A DNA stretch of 64,000 bases from Sinorhizobium meliloti 4H41 (lineage in GTDB: Bacteria; Pseudomonadota; Alphaproteobacteria; Rhizobiales; Rhizobiaceae). Made by a program: the position numbers and the translations under genes. The stretch lies in contig NZ_AQWP01000003.1 in NCBI RefSeq assembly GCF_000375585.1, forward strand, positions 250,830-314,829. The letters run 5' to 3'. Positions within the stretch are counted from its first letter, which is position 1; every line of letters starts with the position of its first letter. The notes under the pieces are model-generated. The model saw only the letters and a list, made by a program, of their open reading frames with translations. It was not told the DNA's origin and ran no database searches. Below, piece by piece: positions 39,989 to 48,863 of the stretch.

Positions 39989-40408
39989 TCAACCCATTTC
40001 TCGGTTGGCGCGACCGACCCGGCCGTCCAGGCTGAAGGCACCCGCACCGAAGGCGGCGATCTGAAGGAAGCCGCCGGTGATAGCCAGGTTCTTCATGAAG
40101 TGGATCATCTGGTTCTGGTCGGCAAAGTCGGTGTGAAAGCCGATCGCCGAGGCCAGGGTGAAGGCTGCAAGGATCAGCGCCACCCACCGCGCCTGATAGC
40201 CGAGGACGAGGAGGATGCCTGCGCCGATCTCCACGACAAGAGCAATCGCATAGGCGACCGGAGGCAGGGGCAGCCCCGCCGAGGCGATGTAGCCGATCGT
40301 GCCGGATGGATCGCCCAGTTTCCCGAAGCCGGAAAGAATAAACATGGCGGCGAGAAGCAGGCGGCCGATGAGGGCCAAGGAGCCTTGAAGTGCGGGATTG
40401 TCGCTCAT
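39989..40408 (-). CDS. DoxX family membrane protein
   Basis: 139 residues, four predicted membrane helices, with the DoxX signature LALIGRLLLAAMFILSGFGKL and the later ALVVEIGAGILLVLGYQARWVALIL. DoxX proteins are small inner-membrane proteins often linked to oxidative stress or redox-active partners, but their activity is undefined. It is transcribed toward repA and divergent from ftsK. No functional link to either is visible. Confidence 0.9.
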   Translation of the reverse strand: MSDNPALQGSLALIGRLLLAAMFILSGFGKLGDPSGTIGYIASAGLPLPPVAYAIALVVEIGAGILLVLGYQARWVALILAAFTLASAIGFHTDFADQNQMIHFMKNLAITGGFLQIAAFGAGAFSLDGRVGRANREMG

Positions 40409-40643
40409 GTGACGTGCCTTTCTTCACTATGGCCTGATCGCGGACGCATACCCGCTCCGGGCCTTCGGAACGGCGGCAGGCGTTCGCTGCTCCATGATTG
40501 TAAATGCAGAGCCCGCGGATCGGAAATTTTCCACAGCTGAAACAGAAATTGAACGGAACGGAATTGCATCGTCAAAGCGCGGGAAAGCCTTGCACCGCGA
40601 GCACGGAACAGCACTCGGGAGGGTTTTCAAGGCGGCCCGGCGC

Positions 40644-40667
40644 CCTTCCGGCGAGGCTCCCGGAAGG
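40644..40667. other. Hairpin upstream of ftsK
   Basis: CCTTCCGG (40644-40651) and CCGGAAGG (40660-40667) form a perfect 8-base-pair stem with an 8-base loop, 70 bases before the ftsK start. The rest of the 328-base gap between doxX and ftsK shows no gene. Confidence 0.4.
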
Positions 40668-40736
40668 AAGTTGTTAACCTTCATTTCCTATTCCCTAGGT
40701 CAGCCCCTTCGATGATGAATTTCGAGTTTTCAGGCC

Positions 40737-43577
40737 ATGCGCATTCCCCGGACAAATTTCTCGCCTGCAGCTTTGTATGACGCAAATCACGCGGTTGATT
40801 TCGAGGACCCGCATCCGGTTGCGCAAGGTTCCGCGGACGCTTCGGCGCCTGAGGCGGCCGCTCACGACCATCTGTTCGAAGCACCGGAAGCGCCGCGGCG
40901 CGCGCCTGGCCATCGGGACCAGGAGACAGGCTATGCGGGACGCGCCGCGCGCCTCTACGGTCATGGCTCCGCCTATGCTCCGGCCGAGGTTACCGTCTCT
41001 ACGCGCGATCCGCTTCCCACGCTTGCCGAGATCACCGGCCTATCCGGCGAGCCGAGCTGGGAGAGCCATTTCTTCCTGTCGCCGAACGTGCGCTTCACGC
41101 GCACGCCCGAGCGCGAACTCATGAAGCGTCACCCGCCGGCGCCCGAAGAAACCCGGGCTGAGGCCGACGAAGCTGCGGCGGAAGCGTCCGATGCCGAAAC
41201 GGTGATGGCCGTGATACCGGCCGACTCCGCTCCGTCGGTGGTCGAAACGGAACTGGCGTCCTACAGTCCGTCCGAGCTCCTGCGGGTGCTGACGCAGCAA
41301 CTGCCCTCCTGGAGCGCTGCACGCTCGCCGGCGCCGGAAGCGAGCACGACCGAACCGGCAACCACCGAAAGCGCGGCCGTGACGGAGGAAGAGCCCACCA
41401 CTCCTGAACCGCCATCGGCCCTGCCGGTAGCGGACGAGGTGCCTGTGGTTCCGCATGCACTGCCCGTTGCGAACCTTGCGCCCCGGAGTGCCGGAGTGGA
41501 GGGGGATGTGCCCCGGCAGGCAGAAGCGCATCTGGCCTATCTGTCCGATTTTGCGTTTTTCGAGTTCATGCCGCTCGAAGCGGCGGCTGTTCCGCCGGCT
41601 GCCGCGGAACCTGTGAAGGAAGCCGCGCACCTTCGCGCGCCGGTCGCAGCCGCGCCGAAGGTCTCGCCACCAAAGATCACCGCCGCGACGCCTGTCGAAA
41701 TCCGGCCGCACCCGCCCACGGCGATAAGCTCGCTGTTCCGTGTGGTGGAATGCCGGCGGCCCGAGCCCGCCGCTGCCGAACCGGCTCCGGCAGCGCCGCA
41801 GGATCTTGCCGCTGACCCGGCCGTCGTCGAGACAGCCGCCCCGGTTATAGCCGAAGCACCCGCTTCGGCACCGGCCGAACCCATCGTGCCCGCCGTCGTG
41901 CCCGCAAGCGAACCGCCTCCCGAAGCGCCGGTGACCAGGGCGGCGATCACCATGCCGGCCGTGATACAGCGTTCGTCGCCGTCTCTGCCGCCGATCGGCG
42001 CCATCGAGCCGCTGCAGGGCGGCGACGCCTACGAGTTTCCTTCGAAGGAACTTCTGCAGGAGCCGCCGCAAGGCCAGGGTTTCTTCATGACTCAGGAGCA
42101 GCTCGAGCAGAATGCCGGACTGCTCGAAAGCGTGCTCGAGGATTTCGGCGTCAAGGGCGAGATCATCCATGTCCGCCCCGGCCCTGTCGTCACCCTTTAC
42201 GAATTCGAGCCCGCGCCGGGCGTCAAGTCCTCCCGCGTCATCGGTTTGGCCGACGATATCGCCCGCTCGATGTCGGCGCTCTCTGCCCGCGTCGCGGTGG
42301 TGCCCGGCCGCAACGTCATCGGCATCGAGCTGCCGAATGCCACGCGCGAAACCGTCTATTTCCGCGAGCTGATCGAATCCGGCGATTTCCAGAAGACCGG
42401 CTGCAAGCTGGCGCTCTGCCTTGGCAAGACGATCGGCGGCGAACCGGTGATCGCCGAACTCGCAAAGATGCCGCATCTGCTCGTCGCCGGCACCACCGGC
42501 TCGGGCAAGTCGGTAGCGATCAACACCATGATCCTGTCGCTGCTCTACCGGTTGAAGCCGGAAGAATGCCGGCTCATCATGGTCGATCCGAAGATGCTCG
42601 AACTCTCCGTCTATGACGGCATTCCGCATCTGCTGACCCCCGTCGTCACGGATCCGAAGAAGGCGGTGATGGCGCTGAAATGGGCGGTGCGCGAGATGGA
42701 GGACCGCTATCGCAAGATGTCGCGGCTCGGTGTGCGCAACATCGACGGCTACAATCAGCGCGCGGCGGCCGCGCGGGAAAAAGGCGAGCCGATCCTCGCG
42801 ACGGTGCAGACCGGTTTCGAGAAGGGCACCGGCGAGCCGCTCTTCGAGCAGCAGGAAATGGACCTTTCGCCGATGCCCTATATCGTCGTCATCGTCGACG
42901 AGATGGCCGACCTGATGATGGTCGCCGGCAAGGAGATCGAAGGGGCGATCCAGCGGCTTGCGCAGATGGCGCGTGCTGCCGGCATCCACCTGATCATGGC
43001 GACCCAGCGTCCCTCGGTCGACGTCATCACCGGCACGATCAAGGCGAACTTCCCCACCCGCATCTCATTCCAGGTGACCTCCAAGATCGACAGCCGCACC
43101 ATCCTCGGCGAGCAGGGGGCCGAACAGCTCCTCGGCCAGGGCGACATGCTGCACATGGCCGGCGGCGGCCGCATTGCCCGCGTCCACGGTCCGTTCGTTT
43201 CCGATCAGGAAGTCGAGCATGTGGTCGCGCATCTGAAGACGCAGGGGCGTCCGGAATATCTCGAGACGGTGACGGCGGACGAAGAGGAGGAAGAGGTCGC
43301 GGAGGATCAGGGCGCCGTGTTCGACAAGAGCGCGATCGCCGCCGAAGACGGCAACGAACTCTACGATCAGGCGGTGAAAGTGGTGCTGCGGGACAAGAAG
43401 TGCTCGACCTCCTATATCCAGCGCCGCCTCGGCATCGGCTATAACCGCGCCGCCTCGCTGGTCGAACGGATGGAGAAGGACGGTCTCGTCGGCCCGGCGA
43501 ACCATGTCGGCAAGCGCGAGATCATCTACGGCAACCGCGACAATGCGCCGAAGCCGGAAAGCGACGATCTGGACTGA
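40737..43577 (+). CDS. FtsK/SpoIIIE-type DNA translocase without membrane anchors
   Basis: 946 residues from ATG 40737. No transmembrane helices are seen: the N-terminal part is soluble and runs into a long Pro/Ala/Glu-rich linker (about residues 130-430). From about 455 come the alpha and beta domains with Walker [13 protein letters not shown] (from residue 585), [15 protein letters not shown] and the Walker [20 protein letters not shown], and the motif [27 protein letters not shown]. The C-terminal gamma winged helix ([32 protein letters not shown]) would read KOPS-like sequences. It should pump DNA directionally but cannot be anchored at the septum on its own. Confidence 0.94.
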   Translation: MRIPRTNFSPAALYDANHAVDFEDPHPVAQGSADASAPEAAAHDHLFEAPEAPRRAPGHRDQETGYAGRAARLYGHGSAYAPAEVTVSTRDPLPTLAEITGLSGEPSWESHFFLSPNVRFTRTPERELMKRHPPAPEETRAEADEAAAEASDAETVMAVIPADSAPSVVETELASYSPSELLRVLTQQLPSWSAARSPAPEASTTEPATTESAAVTEEEPTTPEPPSALPVADEVPVVPHALPVANLAPRSAGVEGDVPRQAEAHLAYLSDFAFFEFMPLEAAAVPPAAAEPVKEAAHLRAPVAAAPKVSPPKITAATPVEIRPHPPTAISSLFRVVECRRPEPAAAEPAPAAPQDLAADPAVVETAAPVIAEAPASAPAEPIVPAVVPASEPPPEAPVTRAAITMPAVIQRSSPSLPPIGAIEPLQGGDAYEFPSKELLQEPPQGQGFFMTQEQLEQNAGLLESVLEDFGVKGEIIHVRPGPVVTLYEFEPAPGVKSSRVIGLADDIARSMSALSARVAVVPGRNVIGIELPNATRETVYFRELIESGDFQKTGCKLALCLGKTIGGEPVIAELAKMPHLLVAGTTGSGKSVAINTMILSLLYRLKPEECRLIMVDPKMLELSVYDGIPHLLTPVVTDPKKAVMALKWAVREMEDRYRKMSRLGVRNIDGYNQRAAAAREKGEPILATVQTGFEKGTGEPLFEQQEMDLSPMPYIVVIVDEMADLMMVAGKEIEGAIQRLAQMARAAGIHLIMATQRPSVDVITGTIKANFPTRISFQVTSKIDSRTILGEQGAEQLLGQGDMLHMAGGGRIARVHGPFVSDQEVEHVVAHLKTQGRPEYLETVTADEEEEEVAEDQGAVFDKSAIAAEDGNELYDQAVKVVLRDKKCSTSYIQRRLGIGYNRAASLVERMEKDGLVGPANHVGKREIIYGNRDNAPKPESDDLD

Positions 43578-43592
43578 GTTGTCGGTTGCTTC

Positions 43593-43623
43593 AGCTCCCT
43601 CCGCCTACGGGCGGGAGGGAGCT
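43593..43623. terminator. Hairpin between convergent ftsK and cupredoxin genes
   Basis: AGCTCCCTCC-GCC and GGC-G-GGAGGGAGCT pair with one bulge around a TACG loop. It lies 15 bases after the ftsK stop and 6 bases before the cupredoxin stop, and could serve both directions. There is no T tract. Confidence 0.65.
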
Positions 43624-43628
43624 GCGGG

Positions 43629-43946
43629 TCACGGCCGCACGGTGATGTGGCCCTTCATGTTGGGATGGTAGCGGCAGATATAATCGAAGCTGCCCGCCTC
43701 CTGAAGCACCAGCCGGCCGGATTTCTTCGCCGGCAGAAGCACGTCCGCGCCGCCTTTGACGGTCGCCGTGTGGACGAGCGCATCCTTGTTGATCCACTCG
43801 ACCTCGTCGCCCACCTTCGCCTCGATCTCCGCGGGCAGGTAGACGAGGCGATCGATCGTCACACGGATGGTTTCGGCCTGAGAAGGAGTGGCCACGACGG
43901 CCGCTCCCATCGAAAATAAGACAGTTGCCGCTCGCGTCATGAACAT
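43629..43946 (-). CDS. Small periplasmic cupredoxin
   Basis: 105 residues with a signal peptide (ATVLFSMGAAVVATPSQA) and a plastocyanin/amicyanin-like fold. The type 1 copper ligands are visible: His in DALVHTATV and Cys, His and Met in YICRYHPNMKG. It would carry electrons in the periplasm. It starts 8 bases after the DUF4142 stop, so the two are co-transcribed, and it is followed by a hairpin shared with ftsK. No obvious redox partner is encoded nearby. Confidence 0.93.
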   Translation of the reverse strand: MFMTRAATVLFSMGAAVVATPSQAETIRVTIDRLVYLPAEIEAKVGDEVEWINKDALVHTATVKGGADVLLPAKKSGRLVLQEAGSFDYICRYHPNMKGHITVRP

Positions 43947-43953
43947 CGCGGTC

Positions 43954-44478
43954 TCACTTCAATTCGGCCGCGACGTGTTCGGCATGCTGCTGATGTCCCT
44001 GGAACAGCTTAAGCCCGGTCTCGAGCAGCGATTTGAGTTCTGCATTCTGAGCCGACGGTATCAGCAGCGTTTCCAGCGCGCCGTTGACCTGCTTGTGGTA
44101 GGCGACCTCATGCGCGATATAGGCCTTGTCGAATTCCTCGCCCTTGAGCTTCGCAAGCTCCTGCCGCTTCGCCTCGGCCGCTTGCGAGAGGGTCTTGCTC
44201 GTCTCGTTGTCCTCAGGCGTGACGTTGAGCTTCTTGACGAGATCGAGGGCTTGCTTGTTAACCGACTCGTGGTCGCGCAGCATGCTCTCGGCGAATTCGA
44301 CGACGGTCTCGTTCTTCGACGTCGCGATCGCCTGTTTGGCGGCTTCGATATCGAGCACGCCGGCAGTGTAGGCGATATGGGCGATCTGCGGGTCGGTCGG
44401 CTTGTCGTTGCCGAGTGCCCCGCCGGTGCCGAAAAGGAGGGCGATCACGGCCGTTGCGGTCGTCAGTCTGATGGTCAT
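43954..44478 (-). CDS. DUF4142 periplasmic protein
   Basis: 174 residues with a signal peptide (MTIRLTTATAVIALLFGTGGALG). The mature part is almost entirely helical and has the DUF4142 pattern IAHIAYTAGVLDIEAAKQAIATS and FAESMLRDHESVNKQAL, a ferritin-like four-helix arrangement of unknown role. The gene lies between an ECF sigma factor and a cupredoxin, an arrangement that suggests a small envelope stress regulon. Confidence 0.92.
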   Translation of the reverse strand: MTIRLTTATAVIALLFGTGGALGNDKPTDPQIAHIAYTAGVLDIEAAKQAIATSKNETVVEFAESMLRDHESVNKQALDLVKKLNVTPEDNETSKTLSQAAEAKRQELAKLKGEEFDKAYIAHEVAYHKQVNGALETLLIPSAQNAELKSLLETGLKLFQGHQQHAEHVAAELK

Positions 44479-44502
44479 GGGATGTTCCTTTCCTCGAAGA
44501 TC

Positions 44503-44527
44503 AAAGCGTGTTTGAACGCCACGCTTT
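44503..44527. promoter_or_regulatory. Inverted repeat in the sigma-DUF4142 gap
   Basis: AAAGCGTG (44503-44510) and CACGCTTT (44520-44527) form a perfect 8-base stem with a 9-base loop, in the 77-base gap between the sigma gene stop and the DUF4142 start. It may separate expression of the two genes or be an operator. Confidence 0.45.
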
Positions 44528-44555
44528 GGATGCTTCGCGGCTCGAAGCGTTCCCG

Positions 44556-45239
44556 CTATTTTCCGTCTGTTTCCGGCGACCGAGGCGAAATGCGGGCAAG
44601 AACGGACTCGGTCAGACGCTCGCAGCGCTTTCCCGCGAAGGGAAAGGCATCCAGCAGAACCGGGCCGATCTGCCGCTCCAACTGCTCTTTCAGGATGCGG
44701 CGCGCCCGGTGCAGCCTTGTGCGTGCCGTTTCAGGCTTGAGACCAAGCAGGGCGGCCGCCTCGTCGTTGTCGAGCCCTTCGATGACGCGCAGCACGAATA
44801 CGGTGCGGTAGGTGTCCGGGAGATCGTCCGTCAGCCTTTCGACGAGGTCGAGGATTTGTCGCTGTGCCATCGTCTTTTCCGGATCGCCGATGCCTGAGTT
44901 GAGGGGAAAGGCGATGATCTCCGCCTCTTGCGACTGCCGCATATCCTCGGCAAGTTTCATCAGCCGCCGTTTTTTCCGCAGGCGGCCGAGCGCCTCGTTG
45001 ATGACGATCCGGGCGAGCCAGGTCGTGATCGCCGCATCGCCGCGAAAACCCTCAAAGCGCGTGAAGGCACGGACATAGGCCTCCTGCAGCACGTCTTCCG
45101 CATCGCTATCGTTGCGCAGGATGCTCCGGGCGATCCGGTAGAGCTTGCGGTTATGCGCCTGCATGATCGCGCGGAAACGGGAGAGGTCTTGCGCAGGTGG
45201 CGGCGCATTCAGGCAAAGCTCGGTTTCAGCGATAGGCAT
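44556..45239 (-). CDS. ECF-type RNA polymerase sigma factor
   Basis: 227 residues. Region 2 reads LYRIARSILRNDSDAEDVLQEAYVRAFTRFEGFRGDAAITTWLARIVINEAL, given here only to name its position (residues 33-85), and region 4 is LDNDEAAALLGLKPETARTRLHRARRIL. A short C-terminal extension (LLDAFPFAGKRCERLTESVLARI) carries one Cys and may regulate it. No anti-sigma gene lies next to it, which is unusual. It probably drives the downstream DUF4142 and cupredoxin genes. A GGGAACATTT segment near 45285 could be part of its own promoter. Confidence 0.92.
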   Translation of the reverse strand: MPIAETELCLNAPPPAQDLSRFRAIMQAHNRKLYRIARSILRNDSDAEDVLQEAYVRAFTRFEGFRGDAAITTWLARIVINEALGRLRKKRRLMKLAEDMRQSQEAEIIAFPLNSGIGDPEKTMAQRQILDLVERLTDDLPDTYRTVFVLRVIEGLDNDEAAALLGLKPETARTRLHRARRILKEQLERQIGPVLLDAFPFAGKRCERLTESVLARISPRSPETDGK

Positions 45240-45383
45240 GGTCGGGCTCCTTCTCGGATATTGGATGCCCCATCTCCGGAAATGTTCCCAGCTATGTGCC
45301 GGCCATGTTTCGGATCTTACCGCGGTCTAGTCTTGCAGGGATAACGGAATTCGGGATCGCGCTGGCTCGACGCCTCGGCTGAA

Positions 45384-45498
45384 AGAGAAAGCCCGGCGCG
45401 GGAGGAGGTGCGCCGGGCTTTCGATCCTGACCGGCAACTGGGAGGAGGAGGGGTTGCCGATCCCGCGATGGAACTGGGAGGAGGAGTGTTCCATCGAT
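45384..45498 (-). ncRNA. Alpha-r14-type small RNA with three anti-Shine-Dalgarno hairpins
   Basis: On the minus strand three consecutive hairpins are predicted: GATGGAAC/GTTCCATC (45488-45495 with 45467-45474), CGGCAAC/GTTGCCG (45453-45459 with 45432-45438), and GCCCGGCGC/GCGCCGGGC (45410-45418 with 45391-45399). Each loop displays CTCCTCCC, complementary to the ribosome-binding site. The third stem is followed by TTTCTCTTTC and is the terminator. About 115 bases long. This is the architecture of the alpha-r14 sRNA family (NfeR-like) of rhizobia, which represses many mRNAs by covering their ribosome-binding sites. Several copies are usual per genome. Confidence 0.92.
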
Positions 45499-45504
45499 AG
45501 TTAT

Positions 45505-45533
45505 ATAATAATGCTGCAGTGCAGCATCTTCAA
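45505..45533 (-). promoter_or_regulatory. Promoter of the small RNA, with a palindromic spacer
   Basis: On the minus strand TTGAAG (45533-45528), a 17-base spacer, and TATTAT (45510-45505) form a good sigma-70 promoter; transcription should begin near 45498. The whole spacer is a perfect palindrome, ATGCTGCA-G-TGCAGCAT (45511-45527). Confidence 0.85.
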
Positions 45534-45658
45534 GACCGAAAGTGAAATTTTTTCCGTCTGATAAAAGAAAGGCCGAGGTGCCGCACCGGAGGCGTCAGGA
45601 AGACGCTTGCCTTAGCCGCCATATGCGCCAGATTCGAAGCGGAAAGGAGGGCAACGCC

Positions 45659-45943
45659 ATGACGAAGGACCGCAGGGCCGCTTTGGTCAGAATTACCGGA
45701 CGGGTACAGGGCGTGCGCTTTCGCGACTGGACACGCGAGGAGGCCGAAAGGCTCGGCCTTGACGGCTGGGTTCGCAACGAGAGCGACGGCTCGGTGACCG
45801 CCCTCATCGCCGGGCCGGACGGCGCCGTGAGCAGAATGCTGGATCATTTCTGGAAAGGGCCGCCCGGCGCTTCCGTCGCCGACGTCGCAAGCGAGGAGAC
45901 TTCTTCCGTCGAAGCGCCGGCGGGATTTCGCATTACACGATAA
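45659..45943 (+). CDS. acyP: Acylphosphatase
   Basis: 94 residues from ATG 45659, with AAAGGAGGG before it; the open frame extends upstream but the family starts here. The catalytic motifs [12 protein letters not shown] (Arg) and [14 protein letters not shown] (Asn) are intact. It hydrolyses acyl phosphates such as carbamoyl or acetyl phosphate in the cytosol. It runs convergent to pcaF, with its stop (45941-45943) directly abutting the pcaF stop. The sRNA gene is divergent upstream. Confidence 0.94.
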   Translation: MTKDRRAALVRITGRVQGVRFRDWTREEAERLGLDGWVRNESDGSVTALIAGPDGAVSRMLDHFWKGPPGASVADVASEETSSVEAPAGFRITR

Positions 45944-47146
45944 CTACACCCGCTCCAGCGCCACCGCGATGCCCTGGCCGACGCCGATGCACATGGTGGC
46001 AAGCGCGGTGCGGCCACTCGTTTCGGCGAGCTCCAGCGCTGCCGTTCCGGTGATGCGCGCACCCGACATGCCGAGCGGATGGCCGAGTGCGATGGCGCCG
46101 CCGTTGCGGTTGACGCGGGGATCGTCGTCGGCGATTCCCAGCGCGCGCAGGACCGCAAGTGCCTGGCTGGCAAAAGCCTCGTTGAGTTCGATGACGTCGA
46201 ACCGATCCTGCGTCACGCCGAGCCGTGTCATGAGCCTCTGCGAGGCGGGCACCGGTCCCATGCCCATGATGCGCGGCGGCACGCCGGCCGAAGCGCCGCC
46301 GAGGATGCGGGCCATGGGCCGCAGCCCATATTTTCTGGCAGCATCCTCCGAGGCGATGATGAGTGCCGCAGCGCCGTCATTGACGCCCGAAGCGTTGCCG
46401 GCAGTGACGGTGCCGCCCTCCCGGAAGGGTGCCTTGAGTTTGGCGAGCGCTTCGATGGTCGTGGCGCGCGGATGCTCGTCGCGGTCGACGACGACGGGTT
46501 CGCCTTTCCTTTGGGGGATGGTGACGGCGACGATCTCGCTCGCAAGGCGGCCGTTCGTCTGGGCGGCCGCGGCCTTTGCCTGGCTGCGCAGGGCGAAAGC
46601 GTCCTGGTCCTCGCGCGAGACCTTATAGTCTTCGGCGACGTTCTCGCCGGTCTCCGGCATCGAGTCGACCCCATATTGTGCCTTCATCAGCGGATTGACG
46701 AAGCGCCAGCCGATCGTCGTGTCGTGAATTTCGGCATTGCGCGAAAAGGCGCTCTCGGCCTTCGGCAGCACGAAAGGCGCCCGCGACATGGATTCGACCC
46801 CGCCGGCGATCATCAGTTCGGCCTCGCCGCATTTGATCGCCCGCGCGGCCGCAATCACCGCATCCATGCCGGATCCGCAGAGCCGGTTGATCGTCGTGCC
46901 GGGAACGGCGACGGGCAGCCCCGCAAGTAGCAGCGACATACGCGCGACGTTGCGGTTGTCCTCGCCCGCCTGGTTGGCGCAGCCGAAGATCACGTCATCG
47001 ACCGCTTCCCAGTCGACCGACCTGTTGCGGCCCATCAGTGCCTTCAGCGCAATGGCGCCGAGGTCGTCGGCGCGCACCGACGCGAGCGAGCCGCCGAAGC
47101 GGCCGATCGGAGCGCGGATATAGTCGCAGATATAGGCTTCGCGCAT
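45944..47146 (-). CDS. pcaF: Beta-ketoadipyl-CoA thiolase
   Basis: 400 residues. It cleaves beta-ketoadipyl-CoA with CoA into succinyl-CoA and acetyl-CoA, the last step of the pathway. Thiolase signatures are present: the nucleophilic Cys in NRLCGSGMDAV, GGVESMSRAP, NEAFASQALAVL, GGAIALGHPLGMSGAR and the C-terminal MCIGVGQG. The start overlaps the pcaJ stop (TGATG). It belongs to the pcaIJF operon. Confidence 0.96.
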   Translation of the reverse strand: MREAYICDYIRAPIGRFGGSLASVRADDLGAIALKALMGRNRSVDWEAVDDVIFGCANQAGEDNRNVARMSLLLAGLPVAVPGTTINRLCGSGMDAVIAAARAIKCGEAELMIAGGVESMSRAPFVLPKAESAFSRNAEIHDTTIGWRFVNPLMKAQYGVDSMPETGENVAEDYKVSREDQDAFALRSQAKAAAAQTNGRLASEIVAVTIPQRKGEPVVVDRDEHPRATTIEALAKLKAPFREGGTVTAGNASGVNDGAAALIIASEDAARKYGLRPMARILGGASAGVPPRIMGMGPVPASQRLMTRLGVTQDRFDVIELNEAFASQALAVLRALGIADDDPRVNRNGGAIALGHPLGMSGARITGTAALELAETSGRTALATMCIGVGQGIAVALERV

Positions 47147-47931
47147 CAGGTGGCCTCCCTTCCCGCGGCCTCGTGGGCTTTTTTGGTGCGGGCGTTGATG
47201 TCGCGCAGAACGACAAGCTCGGTCTCGGTCGGTGCCGGTGTTTCGATGACGTTCTCCGCGAATTTGATCGGCCAGCCGCAATTTCCGGCGATCTGATCCC
47301 GGGTGACGCCGGGGTGCATGGAAACGACGGTCAATTCCTTCGTCTCCGGATCCGGTTCCAGAATGCAGAGATCGGTGACGACGCGGGTCGGGCCGCTGGT
47401 CGTCAATCCAAGCCGCTCCCGATGATTGCCGCCTTCGCCGTGTCCCATGGAGGTTACGAAGGGCAGCCTCTCCACGAAGCTGCGCTTCGTCAGCGCCATG
47501 GTGATGAAGATGCGGCCGCAATTGGAGGCGATTTCCGGCGCGCCGCCGCCTCCCGGCAGGCGCACCTTGGGATGGTCATAGGGGCCGACGACGGTCGTGT
47601 TGAGATTGGCGAAACGATCGATTTGCGCGCCGCCGAGAAAGCCCGTGGTTATCCGGCCGCCCTGGAGCCAGTAGCGGAACATTTCCGGCACCGAGACGGT
47701 GAAAAGCGCGGTATCGCAGAGCTCTCCGTCGCCGATCGAGAGCGGCAGTACGTCGGGCCTGGTGCCGACGGTGCCGCTCTCATAGATCAGCGTGATATCC
47801 GGCGCATGCGTCAGCCGCGCCACATTGCAGGCGGCTGACGGCGCGCCGATGCCGACGAAGCAGACGTCGTCGTTTGAAAGCGCGCGCGCCGCGGCGACCG
47901 TCATCATCTCTATGGGGGTGAAATCAGTCAT
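47146..47931 (-). CDS. pcaJ: 3-oxoadipate CoA-transferase subunit B
   Basis: 261 residues. With PcaI it transfers CoA from succinyl-CoA to beta-ketoadipate. The catalytic glutamate lies in LIYESGTVGTRP, as in the beta subunits of family I CoA-transferases, with the glycine-rich RLPGGGGAPEIASNC later. This subunit is of the longer type found in rhizobia. It lies 14 bases after pcaI. Confidence 0.95.
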   Translation of the reverse strand: MTDFTPIEMMTVAAARALSNDDVCFVGIGAPSAACNVARLTHAPDITLIYESGTVGTRPDVLPLSIGDGELCDTALFTVSVPEMFRYWLQGGRITTGFLGGAQIDRFANLNTTVVGPYDHPKVRLPGGGGAPEIASNCGRIFITMALTKRSFVERLPFVTSMGHGEGGNHRERLGLTTSGPTRVVTDLCILEPDPETKELTVVSMHPGVTRDQIAGNCGWPIKFAENVIETPAPTETELVVLRDINARTKKAHEAAGREAT

Positions 47932-47945
47932 TCTTCGCTTTCCCC

Positions 47946-48803
47946 TCAAGCAACCTTGGCTGTCTTCGCGGCGTGGCGGGCGAAGTCCTCGGGTTTGGCG
48001 GCAAGGACGTTCTCTCTGATCCATGCGTTGAAGGTCTCGCGTTCGCGCGCAATCTCGTCCCAACGGATGTAGAAGGCGTTGGAGCGGGGATAGTAACCAT
48101 GCGCATAGGACGGGAAGGCGCCCCCCGGCACATGCGCGACGGCGGTCACCGCCCACTCCGGCAGCACCACCGAATTGGGGGAGGGCGGGTCGAGTTCGTC
48201 GACGATCTCCTCCACCGTTACGATCGAGCGCCTGGCGGCGAGCACCGCTTCCTTCTGCACGCCGACGATCCCCTCGATCAGGACGTTGCCCTTGCGGTCG
48301 GCGCGTTGGGCATGGATGATCGTGACGTCCGGGCGGATTGCAGGCACCGCGGCGAGCACCTCGCCGGTGAAGGGGCAGGTCACGCTTCTGATATTGAGGT
48401 TCACCTTGGGCAGGTCGGCGCCGATATAGCCGCGGAAGGCCGCAAAAGGCAGGTTCGCGGCACCCGCCTCATAAGCATTGGCCATGGCCGCATGCGAATG
48501 TTCCTCGATCTCGATCGGCCGCGGCCATTGGTTCTCGACCGCATCGCGGAAGCGGTGCAGCGAGCCGACGCCCGGATTGCCGCCCCAGGAAAACTTCATG
48601 CCCCGCGCCGCACCGACGCCGATCAGCTGGTCGTAGAGGATGTCGGGCGTCATGCGCACGAGGAGCAGGTCCTTCCGGCCCTGGCGAATCACCTCGTGTC
48701 CCGCGGCATAGGGGATCAGGTGCGTGAAGCCTTCTATCGCCACCGTATCGCCATCCCTGACATTCTCCGCCACCGCCTCGGCGAGAGACACTATCCGCGC
48801 CAT
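47946..48803 (-). CDS. pcaI: 3-oxoadipate CoA-transferase subunit A
   Basis: 285 residues. Alpha subunit of the succinyl-CoA:3-ketoadipate CoA-transferase. Visible are DGDTVAIEGFTHLIPYAAGHEVIRQ, the CoA-contacting LLLVRMTPDILYDQLIG and SWGGNPGVGSLHRFRD, and ADRKGNVLIEGIVGVQKEAVLAARR. It is the first gene of pcaIJF, divergent from pcaR, with a long inverted repeat in the shared regulatory region. Confidence 0.95.
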   Translation of the reverse strand: MARIVSLAEAVAENVRDGDTVAIEGFTHLIPYAAGHEVIRQGRKDLLLVRMTPDILYDQLIGVGAARGMKFSWGGNPGVGSLHRFRDAVENQWPRPIEIEEHSHAAMANAYEAGAANLPFAAFRGYIGADLPKVNLNIRSVTCPFTGEVLAAVPAIRPDVTIIHAQRADRKGNVLIEGIVGVQKEAVLAARRSIVTVEEIVDELDPPSPNSVVLPEWAVTAVAHVPGGAFPSYAHGYYPRSNAFYIRWDEIARERETFNAWIRENVLAAKPEDFARHAAKTAKVA

Positions 48804-48863
48804 CGTTTTCCTCCAGTGATGTTCGACCCGAATAAGCGCCTGTTCCTCCCAGGCGTCAATTTC

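Noticed and set aside
36585-40000. Expected repC gene or par palindrome for a complete repABC unit
   Set aside because: No repC-like protein is encoded on the minus strand after repB, and no GTTNNCNNNNGNNAAC-type sequence was found by eye.
41040-42989. 649-residue open frame on the minus strand
   Set aside because: Antisense of ftsK; no motifs and unnatural composition.
45240-45300. RpoE2-type promoter GGAAC before the ECF sigma gene
   Set aside because: GGAAC is present but the expected TT at the -10 spacing is missing, so it is only mentioned as a possibility.
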